Below the pieces are notes generated by a model. It searched no databases and had not been told where the DNA came from. It saw only the letters and a program-made list of their open reading frames with translations. Made by a program: the position numbers and the translations under genes. From Exiguobacterium sp. Helios (GTDB taxonomy: Bacteria > Bacillota > Bacilli > Exiguobacteriales > Exiguobacteriaceae), in assembly GCF_014524545.1 (NCBI RefSeq), contig NZ_CP053557.1, positions 1,265,501 to 1,329,500 of the forward strand: DNA of 64,000 bases, written 5' to 3'. Below are positions 43,518 to 51,171 of the stretch, piece after piece. Numbering within the stretch: position 1 is the stretch's first letter; each line of letters opens with the position of its first letter.

Positions 43518-44370
43518 AGATTTCAGAAACGATGTCAAACCGAACTGGTGTCCCGGCTGCGGTGACTTTTCGATTCAGGCGGCCATTCAACGGGCGGTCG
43601 CAAACGTCGGACTGGAGCCGGAGGAACTGGCTTTGATTTCCGGTATCGGCTGTTCGGGACGGATTTCCGGTTATATCAATACGTACGGATTTCATGGTGT
43701 CCACGGCCGGTCGTTACCGATTGCCCAGGGCGTCAAGATGGCGAACCGTGAGTTGACGGTCATCGCGTCCGGCGGTGACGGGGACGGATTCGCCATCGGG
43801 ATGGGACATACGATTCATGCATTCAAACGAAATGTCGATATGACGTACATCGTCATGGACAATCAAATCTATGGTTTGACAAAAGGACAGACATCCCCGA
43901 CGTCGGCGCTCGGTTTTAAGACGAAGTCGACACCGAAAGGATCTATCGAAAAAAGTGTCTCACCGGTCGAACTGGCATTGACGGCAGGCGCAACATTCGT
44001 TGCCCAAAGCTTTTCGAATGACTTGAAAGGATTGACGAGCCTGATTGAACAGGCGACGCAACATAAAGGATTTGCCTTTATCAACGTGTTCAGTCCGTGT
44101 GTGACGTTCAATAAAGTCAACACGTACGACTGGTTCAAACAGAATCTGACGAAACTGGATGATCTCGATGACTATGATGCGACGAATCTTGATCTTGCGA
44201 AACGGGTCGTCCACGAACATAACGGTCTCGTCATGGGCTTGATTTATCAGGACGATTCGCGTCCGGATTATCAGTCCCAAATCGACGGGTATGCCAATCA
44301 GGGGCTGACTTTTGCAAATCTCGACATGAATGAAGAAACATTTGGTAAACTTGCGGCTGAATTCATGTAA
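43504..44370 (+). CDS. korB: 2-oxoacid:ferredoxin oxidoreductase, beta subunit
   Basis: The thiamine-diphosphate-binding partner of KorA. The 288-residue protein begins FKDFRNDVKPNWCPGCGDFS, with C16/C19. It has the ThDP site ASGGDGDGFAIGMGHTIHA and YIVMDNQIYGLTKGQTSPTS. ATG at 43504 follows GCAGGAGGGG by 7 nt. Specificity (2-oxoglutarate versus pyruvate) is inferred from the Bacillus-type KorAB layout. Confidence 0.93.
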   Translation: MATFKDFRNDVKPNWCPGCGDFSIQAAIQRAVANVGLEPEELALISGIGCSGRISGYINTYGFHGVHGRSLPIAQGVKMANRELTVIASGGDGDGFAIGMGHTIHAFKRNVDMTYIVMDNQIYGLTKGQTSPTSALGFKTKSTPKGSIEKSVSPVELALTAGATFVAQSFSNDLKGLTSLIEQATQHKGFAFINVFSPCVTFNKVNTYDWFKQNLTKLDDLDDYDATNLDLAKRVVHEHNGLVMGLIYQDDSRPDYQSQIDGYANQGLTFANLDMNEETFGKLAAEFM

Positions 44371-44465
44371 ACTAGAAGTGAATGATTGTTTGGTTAGTTG
44401 GGGATGCTCAATACTTGGTCTTGACCGATTAGAGAAAGAGGCAAGGACCACGAAGGAGTCGGGGA

Positions 44466-45557
44466 ATGATGACAAAACTAGTGACAGCTGTAGAAGACAC
44501 GACGAAAGTAAAAACGATGCGGGCACTCGTCAAAGAAGAACGGGGATTTGGCGCCGTTTTAAAAGAAGTGGCGGTACCGTCACCAAAACGCGGTGAAGTC
44601 TTGATCCGCGTCGAGGCGACTTCAATTTGCGGGACGGATGTCCATATTTACGAATGGGATGCCTGGGCAGCGTCCCGTGTCAATCCACCGTACGTCTTCG
44701 GACATGAGTTTTCAGGCGAAGTCGTGGAACTCGGGGAAGGGACAAAACGTCTGAAGCTCGGGGACCACGTCTCGGCGGAAACACATATCGTCTGTCATCA
44801 ATGTAAACAATGTTTACGTGGTCAATATCATATTTGTAAAAACACAAAAATCATCGGGGTCGACACGCAAGGCTGTTTCGCGGAGTACGTCGTCATGCCG
44901 GAAGAAAATCTCTGGGTCAATCCGGACGACATGCCGGCCAGCATCGCATCGATTCAAGAGCCGATGGGCAATGCCGTCCATACGGTTCTTGCAAGTGATG
45001 TCAGTGCGAAAACGGTGGCAGTCGTCGGCTGTGGTCCGATCGGTCTGATGGCCGTATCCGTCGCGAAAGCGGCAGGCGCTGCGGAAGTCATCGCAATCGA
45101 TGTCAATCCGTACCGCTTGGAACTTGCAAAGACGATGGGTGCAGATGTCGTCATCGATTCGCGTCATGAAGATGTCCTAGAACGGGTCCGTTTGATGACG
45201 GACGGAGACGGCATTGATGTCGTCTGCGAAATGAGCGGTCATCCGGTCGCGATCGGTCAAGCATTCGAGATGGTGACAGCAGGAGGAGACGTTAACATCT
45301 TGAGTCTGCCGGTCAAACCGGTTGAAATCGATTTGACGAACCATGTCGTCTTCAAAGGAGTCCGCGTTCAGGGGATTACCGGGCGGAAGATGTATGAGAC
45401 ATGGAGTCAGGTGTCCGCTTTCCTGTCGAGCGGAAAAGTCGATGTGAAACCGTTGATTACGCATACGTTACCACTCGAACGGTTTGAAGAAGGATTCGAA
45501 TTGATGCGACAAGGGAAATGTGGAAAGGTCGTACTACAACCAAGGGGGACAAATTAA
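44466..45557 (+). CDS. tdh: L-threonine 3-dehydrogenase
   Basis: Oxidises threonine to 2-amino-3-ketobutyrate with NAD. The 363-residue zinc alcohol-dehydrogenase-type protein has catalytic-zinc ligands C55, H80 and E81 (SICGTDVH, FGHEFSG), structural-zinc cysteines C110, C113, C116 and C124, and nucleotide site VVGCGPIGLMA. The start at 44466 has AAGGAG 7 nt upstream. It gives about 12 more N-terminal residues than I recall for B. subtilis Tdh, so a start at 44517 is an alternative. kbl overlaps its stop by one nucleotide. The 95-nt leader shows no T-box. Confidence 0.94.
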   Translation: MMTKLVTAVEDTTKVKTMRALVKEERGFGAVLKEVAVPSPKRGEVLIRVEATSICGTDVHIYEWDAWAASRVNPPYVFGHEFSGEVVELGEGTKRLKLGDHVSAETHIVCHQCKQCLRGQYHICKNTKIIGVDTQGCFAEYVVMPEENLWVNPDDMPASIASIQEPMGNAVHTVLASDVSAKTVAVVGCGPIGLMAVSVAKAAGAAEVIAIDVNPYRLELAKTMGADVVIDSRHEDVLERVRLMTDGDGIDVVCEMSGHPVAIGQAFEMVTAGGDVNILSLPVKPVEIDLTNHVVFKGVRVQGITGRKMYETWSQVSAFLSSGKVDVKPLITHTLPLERFEEGFELMRQGKCGKVVLQPRGTN

Positions 45558-46732
45558 TGGGTTTTGAGCATTTACGGACAGAATTAGAAGAGATGAAACA
45601 AGCGGGAACGTTCCGCGAACTCGTCGCACTTGAGAGTGCCCAGCACAACCGGGTGACGGTCGACGGGAAAGAATTGATTCAACTGTCGTCGAACAACTAT
45701 CTCGGACTCGCAGCGCACCCGCGTCTCGCGAAGCGGGCAGCGGACGCAGCACTTGAATTCGGTGCCGGAACAGGATCGGTCCGGACGATTGCCGGAACAC
45801 TCGAAATGCACCAGGCGTTCGAACGGGAACTGGCGACCTTTAAACATACGGAAGCGGCACTTGTCTTCCAATCCGGATTCGCAACAAACCTCGGTGTGTT
45901 GTCAGCCTTGCTCGGACCGGAAGACGTCGTCATTTCTGATGCCTTGAACCATGCGTCAATCATCGACGGAATTCGTCTGACAAAAGCGAAACGCCGTATT
46001 TATAATCATGTTGATCTTGCGGACCTGGAAGCGGCGCTGCAGGAAACACAAGATGCGCGGACACGTCTCGTCGTAACGGACGGCGTCTTCTCAATGGACG
46101 GTAACATTGCGCCACTCCCGGAAATCGTCGAACTGGCTGAAAAATACGATGCCCTCGTCATGGTCGATGATGCCCATGCATCCGGTGTTCTCGGAAAAAG
46201 TGGTCGTGGAACCGTCAATCACTTCGGTCTCGACGGACGTGTCGCCTTACAAGTCGGGACCCTCTCAAAAGCGATTGGTGTTCTCGGGGGATATGTTGCG
46301 TGTGAACAACACGTCAAAGACTATCTGATTCATAAAGGCCGTCCGTTCCTGTTCTCGACGTCGCATCCACCGGCAGTCGTCGAAGCGAACCGGGAAGCGC
46401 TCCGCGTCATGGAAGAAGAAACGGAGCTGTTTGACCGTCTCTGGGAAAACACGGAATTCTTCAAACATGGTTTGCGTGAACTCGGCTTTAATATCGGCAC
46501 GTCAACGACGCCGATCACACCGGTCATCGTCGGTGATGAAGCATTATGTCATCAGCTGTCAGACCGTCTGCGTCAACACGGTGTCTTTGCACAAGGGATT
46601 GCTTTCCCGACGGTCGCGAAAGGCAAAGCGCGTGTCCGGACGATTGTCACAGCGGAACACACACGCGAAGATTTAGAGCAGGCACTCGAAGCATTTAAGC
46701 AAGTCGGACAAGAGTTAGAATTGATTAAATAA
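45557..46732 (+). CDS. kbl: 2-amino-3-ketobutyrate CoA ligase (glycine C-acetyltransferase)
   Basis: Splits 2-amino-3-ketobutyrate with CoA into glycine and acetyl-CoA, completing threonine catabolism with Tdh. The 391-residue PLP enzyme of the alpha-oxoamine synthase family has LSSNNYLGLAAHPRL, DDAHASGVLG and the PLP lysine in GTLSKAIGVLGGY. The ATG at 45557 shares its A with the tdh stop, and AAGGGGG lies about 10 nt upstream. BioF is a relative, but the tdh context decides. Confidence 0.94.
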   Translation: MGFEHLRTELEEMKQAGTFRELVALESAQHNRVTVDGKELIQLSSNNYLGLAAHPRLAKRAADAALEFGAGTGSVRTIAGTLEMHQAFERELATFKHTEAALVFQSGFATNLGVLSALLGPEDVVISDALNHASIIDGIRLTKAKRRIYNHVDLADLEAALQETQDARTRLVVTDGVFSMDGNIAPLPEIVELAEKYDALVMVDDAHASGVLGKSGRGTVNHFGLDGRVALQVGTLSKAIGVLGGYVACEQHVKDYLIHKGRPFLFSTSHPPAVVEANREALRVMEEETELFDRLWENTEFFKHGLRELGFNIGTSTTPITPVIVGDEALCHQLSDRLRQHGVFAQGIAFPTVAKGKARVRTIVTAEHTREDLEQALEAFKQVGQELELIK

Positions 46733-46749
46733 GAAAGTCTGAAACTAAA

Positions 46750-46790
46750 AAGAAGGACGGCCATCACTCGATGCGCCGTCCTTCTTTTTG
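46750..46790. terminator. Bidirectional terminator between kbl and the siderophore operon
   Basis: 11-bp outer stem AAGAAGGACGG/CCGTCCTTCTT (46750-46760 with 46776-46786) with an inner CATC/GATG stem. T runs on the plus side and A run on the other. Confidence 0.9.
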
Positions 46791-46812
46791 ATATGTTTCC
46801 TGCTGGATTATC

Positions 46813-47565
46813 TCAGTAAACGGCAATCGGTCCGTATGGTCCATCCATGATTTCGAGATCGGTCTCAAAAATATCGGATAGCGTGTCCGCGACCATGATT
46901 TCCTGTACCGTACCGAACGCAGCAATCTGTCCATGTTTCATGGCACAAATATGGTCGGCATATTTCGCTGCAAAATTGATGTCGTGTAAGACGGTAATGA
47001 TTGTTCGTCCGAGCTCATCCGCGACATGACGAAGATACCCCATCATTTGGACGGACCGGGCGATATCGAGATTGTTGAGCGGTTCATCCAGCAACACGTA
47101 ATCCGTCTCCTGACATAAGACCATTGCGACATAAGCCCGTTGACGTTGTCCGCCTGACAGTTCGTCGAGATAACGGTTCTCGAGTGGTGTCAGGTCAAGA
47201 AAGTCGATGTATTTTGATGTGATGGCTTCGTCGTCTGGCGTCATGCGCCCCTGGGAGTAGGGGAAACGGCCGAACCCGACCAGTTGGCGAACCGTCAACC
47301 GGGTTACAAAATGATTTTCCTGACGAAGAATCGTCAGGATTTTTGCCAGATCCTTGGACTTCGTACTTGAGACATCGAGTCCTGCGACCTGGATCTGTCC
47401 TTCGTCGAGATGCAACAGACGACCGATCATCATCAGTGTCGTCGATTTACCGGCGCCGTTCGGTCCGATCAGTGCGGTCAGCCCGGCTTGCGGGATTTCA
47501 AGTTCAAGCGGACCGATTTGGACATGATCCGAATACGTTTTTTTGACTTGCGTTAATTTAATCAT
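46813..47565 (-). CDS. Iron-siderophore ABC transporter ATP-binding protein (YclP-like)
   Basis: A 250-residue ATPase of the FecE/FhuC family. Walker A GPNGAGKST, signature LSGGQRQRAYVAM and Walker B YVLLDEPLNNLD are intact. It is the last gene of a four-gene minus-strand operon and overlaps the preceding permease by ATGA. It energises catecholate-type siderophore import, judged from its binding protein. Expected to be iron-repressed through the Fur box at 50714. Confidence 0.93.
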   Translation of the reverse strand: MIKLTQVKKTYSDHVQIGPLELEIPQAGLTALIGPNGAGKSTTLMMIGRLLHLDEGQIQVAGLDVSSTKSKDLAKILTILRQENHFVTRLTVRQLVGFGRFPYSQGRMTPDDEAITSKYIDFLDLTPLENRYLDELSGGQRQRAYVAMVLCQETDYVLLDEPLNNLDIARSVQMMGYLRHVADELGRTIITVLHDINFAAKYADHICAMKHGQIAAFGTVQEIMVADTLSDIFETDLEIMDGPYGPIAVY

Positions 47566-48629
47566 AGGGACCTCTTTCGTAATAACACCGTTAAGAAAAT
47601 CAGACCGCCAAAGAGTTCAATGATGACGGAGACGACGCTCGGTGCATTGAAAATATGATACATGAAGAAATAGGCACTCGTCAGAACGAGAAAGCCGATC
47701 GAAAATGCCATCGGTAAGACGTATTTATGGTCGTATGTAGAAGCGACCTGATAACTGAGTGTGGCAACGAGAAAACCGAAAAACGTCAGTGGTCCAATCA
47801 GTGCCGTCGACATCGACATGAGTAAGGAAATGAGGATGAGGACATAGATGACACTTCGGCGGTGATTGACGCCGAACGAGGTCGCGACGTCTTTTCCAAG
47901 GGCGATGACATTCAGACGGTTCGCCGACAGAAACAACAAGATACTGACGATCAGAACGACCGGAATAACGATTGGAAAATAGGCAGCATCGGCATTTGTG
48001 ACTGAACCGAACAGTCGCGCCTGCAGAATATCGAATTCAGACGGATCGAGCATTCGTCTCATGAAGCTTGCGAGAGAATTCAGTCCGGTGCCGAGGATGA
48101 TGCCGATCAGCAACATGAGCTGTAAATCGGCATATTTTCCGGATAATAGCCATCCATAGAGGAGCAGACTCATCACGAGCATGAGACCGACTTGGGTCAA
48201 AAATGCTCCCGTCCCTGAAAAACCGATCAGAGCCCCTGCACCAAAGAAAAAGATCATCGACGTTTGAATCGTCGAGTACAGCGCATCGAATCCAAGCAGG
48301 GACGGTGTGATAATCCGGTTATTCGTGACCGAATGAAAGGCGACGGTGGCAAGGCTTTGGCAGAGTGCGGCAATCGCCATTGTCACGATGGCTGTGATCC
48401 GGCGTTCGACGACCGGCCAAAAGGACGGTGATTGAACGGGAACCGGATTGTTGTAGAGCAGGAGACCAAGCGAACAGAGCAGTCCACCTGACAAAAACAG
48501 GGACAATAAAATCCAGTAGCGGCGCGCAAGTCGCTTAGAAGGGAAGGCCGAAGCATTCCGGCTGCTCTTATGAGCGGTCGTTCGTTCAGCTGGGGAAGGT
48601 TTCGGTTTTCTGTGCATGACTGTACTCAT
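47562..48629 (-). CDS. Iron-siderophore ABC transporter permease (FecD/YclO type)
   Basis: A 355-residue polytopic permease with about nine to ten membrane helices, of the BtuC/FecCD family (GIILGTGLNSLASFMRRMLDP, GKDVATSFGVNH, IGPLTFFGFLVATLS). The first ~40 residues form an unusually basic cytoplasmic tail (HRKPKPSPAERTTAHKSSRN). It overlaps its neighbours by ATGA on both sides and pairs with the next permease. Confidence 0.92.
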   Translation of the reverse strand: MSTVMHRKPKPSPAERTTAHKSSRNASAFPSKRLARRYWILLSLFLSGGLLCSLGLLLYNNPVPVQSPSFWPVVERRITAIVTMAIAALCQSLATVAFHSVTNNRIITPSLLGFDALYSTIQTSMIFFFGAGALIGFSGTGAFLTQVGLMLVMSLLLYGWLLSGKYADLQLMLLIGIILGTGLNSLASFMRRMLDPSEFDILQARLFGSVTNADAAYFPIVIPVVLIVSILLFLSANRLNVIALGKDVATSFGVNHRRSVIYVLILISLLMSMSTALIGPLTFFGFLVATLSYQVASTYDHKYVLPMAFSIGFLVLTSAYFFMYHIFNAPSVVSVIIELFGGLIFLTVLLRKRSL

Positions 48630-49645
48630 CGAATACCTCCTCTTTTTCGTTGCCGCAACAGGATGAGAATGAAGACGGCTGCACCAACCGTTCCGAGAAT
48701 CAGTGAGACCGGCAATTCAAAGGGTTGAATCAACGTCCGCGAAATTAAATCACTGACGAGAACCGTCCCCATCCCGATGATACAGACCCACGGCAAGTTA
48801 CTGCGCAAGTCATCCCCGCGCATCATCGAGACGAGATTCGGCACGATCAGACCGAGAAACGGTAAGTTTCCGATAACCGTCGCGACGATGCCGACGGACA
48901 AGGCGATCAGACCCGTTGCAATGATCATCAGACGGTTGTAATGAATGCCGAGACTCGTCGCGATATCCTCGCCGAGACCGACTACTGTCAAACGATTGGC
49001 GAGAAAGAAAATACACATCGTGACCCCGACAATAATCCATAAGTATTCATAGCGCCCGATCTGGACGGATGAAAACGATCCGACAAACCATCCCTCCAGC
49101 GCCTGGCTCGCCCGGAAATATAAACCTAAGAAGGTGGAAATGGCTGAGATGACAGCGCCGAGCATGAGTCCGATGATCGGTACGATCAATGAAGAACGGA
49201 GCTGGACTGAACGCAGGAACCAAAAGAACACCATCGTGCCGGCGAAAGCGAACACGATCGCACCGGTCATCCGCATCATCAATGTCGGTGCCGGAACAAG
49301 CAGATAGACGGTCAATAGTCCAAGTCCCGCCCATTCAATCGTGCCGGTCGTCGTCGGTTCGACGAGCCGGTTCTGTGTAATCAGTTGCATGACGAGTCCC
49401 GCCATCGCCATGGCTGCACCTGTCAGCATCAGGGCAATCGTCCTCGGGACACGTGTAATCCAAAACATAGAAAAGTCATTTGCCGTGTTCCCGAGATCAT
49501 AGACTCCGGTAAACAGGGAAGTAACGGCAAGGAGACCGATGATCAGCAGGGCGATGATAAACGGTGGCGTCCAAACGACAGAAAAGGAAGGTCGAGCAAT
49601 CGGCTCAACACTTCCATTCACTTGTTGCGGCTTGATCTGGTCCAT
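48626..49645 (-). CDS. Iron-siderophore ABC transporter permease (FecC/YclN type)
   Basis: A 339-residue FecCD-family permease. Family segments include RVPRTIALMLTGAAMAMAG, GLGEDIATSLGIHYNR and GNLPFLGLIVPNLVSMMRG. It begins directly after the stop codon of the binding-protein gene (TAA followed at once by ATG). It forms a heterodimer with the downstream permease. As in YclNOPQ, two different permeases are encoded. Confidence 0.92.
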   Translation of the reverse strand: MDQIKPQQVNGSVEPIARPSFSVVWTPPFIIALLIIGLLAVTSLFTGVYDLGNTANDFSMFWITRVPRTIALMLTGAAMAMAGLVMQLITQNRLVEPTTTGTIEWAGLGLLTVYLLVPAPTLMMRMTGAIVFAFAGTMVFFWFLRSVQLRSSLIVPIIGLMLGAVISAISTFLGLYFRASQALEGWFVGSFSSVQIGRYEYLWIIVGVTMCIFFLANRLTVVGLGEDIATSLGIHYNRLMIIATGLIALSVGIVATVIGNLPFLGLIVPNLVSMMRGDDLRSNLPWVCIIGMGTVLVSDLISRTLIQPFELPVSLILGTVGAAVFILILLRQRKRGGIR

Positions 49646-50638
49646 TTACTTCACAAATGCTTTCGACACACTTTGAAAAAATTCTGAATAGGTCTGAATT
49701 GATTCGTTTAAGTACATGTCCTTTGGTGTATACACAATCCGGTCTTCTTTGACGGCTGTCGTCTTTTGAAGCGCCGGAGCACGATCGATGACATCTTCCG
49801 CCGGAACAGCATCTTTGGCGTTTCCGAGCGGAGCGTCACGGTCTAAGACAAGCAAACGGTCCGGATTGCTTTGCGCGATGGCTTCGACCGACACTTCGTC
49901 TCCTTGATCGTTACCTGATTTCTGCTTGACTTCAAGTGCCGGTTTCCAGCCGAAGATGTCATACATCGGTCCAAAGACACGACCGCTCATCGGAGCGGAG
50001 AAACCGATGTCTCCACCCGAGACGATGACCGACATGACGCTGTCTTTTCCGTTATAGGATTTTTTCACATCCTGAATCGACTGTTCGAAGGTCGAGACGA
50101 GTTGGTCGGCTTCTTTTTTCTTGGCAAAGATTTGACCGAGAGTGTGTGTCGTATCTTCAAGACCTTTGACTAACAGTTCACCCGGTGTTCCGGATGTTTC
50201 AGGCAATTCGATGTCCAAATCGATGACGGCAGCTTCCGGGACTAACTTTTTGATCTCGTCGTAGTAATCCGCAAAACGTTGACCGACGATGACGACATCC
50301 GGATTGACACCGGCGATGGCTTCGAGGTTTGGTTCGAAGTGCATGCCGACGTCGACGATTTCCTTGTCTTTGGCGTACGGCGATTCAGCCGGCAACAGTC
50401 CGACCGGAGCGGCAGCGAGCTCGACGTCCCAGGCAGCGAGTGTCTCGAATGTCCGGTTATCGAGTGCAACGACTTTCTTTGGTTGTACGGGTACCTTGAC
50501 CGTACCGTGTGCATCCGTGATTTCGACCGTTTTTGTAGCAGATTGTTTACTGTCTGTAGTCGTTTCGTTCGCTGTGCCGCAAGCGGCAAGTAAGACGGCG
50601 AGTGAGCTCATCACCATCGATGTTTTGAGTGTCCCCAT
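49646..50638 (-). CDS. Siderophore-binding lipoprotein (YclQ-like)
   Basis: A 330-residue class III substrate-binding protein. The signal peptide ends with LAAC, lipidated at C20. The mature part has VEITDAHGTVKVPVQPKKVVALDNRTFETL and VNPDVVIVGQR, resembling B. subtilis YclQ, the petrobactin receptor. Ligand identity is inferred from that resemblance. It leads the operon, which starts at a promoter covered by a near-perfect Fur box. AAGGAG lies upstream of the ATG. Confidence 0.92.
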   Translation of the reverse strand: MGTLKTSMVMSSLAVLLAACGTANETTTDSKQSATKTVEITDAHGTVKVPVQPKKVVALDNRTFETLAAWDVELAAAPVGLLPAESPYAKDKEIVDVGMHFEPNLEAIAGVNPDVVIVGQRFADYYDEIKKLVPEAAVIDLDIELPETSGTPGELLVKGLEDTTHTLGQIFAKKKEADQLVSTFEQSIQDVKKSYNGKDSVMSVIVSGGDIGFSAPMSGRVFGPMYDIFGWKPALEVKQKSGNDQGDEVSVEAIAQSNPDRLLVLDRDAPLGNAKDAVPAEDVIDRAPALQKTTAVKEDRIVYTPKDMYLNESIQTYSEFFQSVSKAFVK

Positions 50639-50712
50639 TTTAATTCATCTCCTTTTGGTTTTAGACAATGCATCAAACGTGAATATGTATGTGTTTTTCT
50701 TTCACGAATTAA

Positions 50713-50741
50713 CTGATAATGATTATCATTGTCATCTTCAA
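50713..50741 (-). promoter_or_regulatory. Promoter of the siderophore operon
   Basis: On the minus strand TTGAAG (50736-50741), 17-bp spacer, TATCAG (50713-50718). The Fur box covers the spacer and -10. Confidence 0.5.
50714..50734. promoter_or_regulatory. Fur box of the siderophore operon
   Basis: TGATAATGATTATCA (50714-50728) is a perfect 7-1-7 Fur box and extends as ATTGTCA on one side. It lies 76 bp upstream of the binding-protein start. Confidence 0.92.
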
Positions 50742-50751
50742 GTTGAATGAT

Positions 50752-50793
50752 AGCAAACAAAAATTGGAGATGCAATGACAATTTTTGTTTGCT
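50752..50793. repeat. Perfect 15-bp inverted repeat
   Basis: AGCAAACAAAAATTG (50752-50766) and CAATTTTTGTTTGCT (50779-50793) with a 12-nt loop. It lies just upstream of the Fur-controlled promoter. Neither side has a T run outside the stem and no gene ends here, so a simple terminator role is doubtful. Confidence 0.75.
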
Positions 50794-50888
50794 GAACTTT
50801 CCGATTTTTTATTTCTATAAACTATACGGAAATAAAAATCTCGAAGTATTTTACAAAATTCATATGTTAATAAAGCAGCAATCACTTG

Positions 50889-50917
50889 CTGATAACGGTC
50901 AAATCAGCTGATATAAT
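50889..50917 (+). promoter_or_regulatory. Extended -10 promoter in the intergenic region
   Basis: CTGATA (50889-50894), 17-bp spacer, TGATATAAT with perfect TATAAT at 50912-50917. It would give a leader of about 250 nt for the gene at 51172, or a separate small transcript. Confidence 0.55.
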
Positions 50918-50953
50918 CATAAAAACAACAGAATTTAAATGATTAGAAGTTGA

Positions 50954-51052
50954 ATGAATGTATTTGTTCACAACAGATACAAGCGTCGGATATTTTTCTG
51001 GAAAAGTAGAAGGACAAAGACTGAAGTGACTTCTTCATGTATAAACAACTAG
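50954..51052 (+). CDS. Possible 32-residue basic leader peptide
   Basis: ATG at 50954 opens a 32-codon frame ending at TAG, 37 nt beyond the TATAAT. The peptide is very basic (YKRRIFFWKSRRTK). The ribosome binding site is poor (AGAAG). It may be chance; listed because it sits in an otherwise unexplained leader. Confidence 0.2.
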   Translation: MNVFVHNRYKRRIFFWKSRRTKTEVTSSCINN

Positions 51053-51171
51053 AGCGTGACGGCTTAAAGTCTGTTACATTTTTTTGGACATTCTCATTTT
51101 GAAGCATGAGGACTTCCGAGTTAGGGAAAAGAAAAACGAGCTGATAGCAGAGAGAAAGGGCGTGTGACGAT

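Larger units (their letters stand above)
50794..51171. other. Non-coding region before the lipoprotein-hydrolase gene
   Basis: About 380 nt, clearly A/T richer than its surroundings. It contains an extended -10 promoter (50889-50917) and a small basic open frame (50954-51052). No transposase, tRNA or riboswitch was recognised. An open frame on the opposite strand (50943-51368) is antisense to a real gene and has no gene-like features. Confidence 0.6.

Noticed and set aside
44371-44465. T-box or other riboswitch before tdh
   Set aside because: No T-box sequence or anti-terminator pair was found; only a poor GGTCTTG/CAAGGACC pairing is visible.
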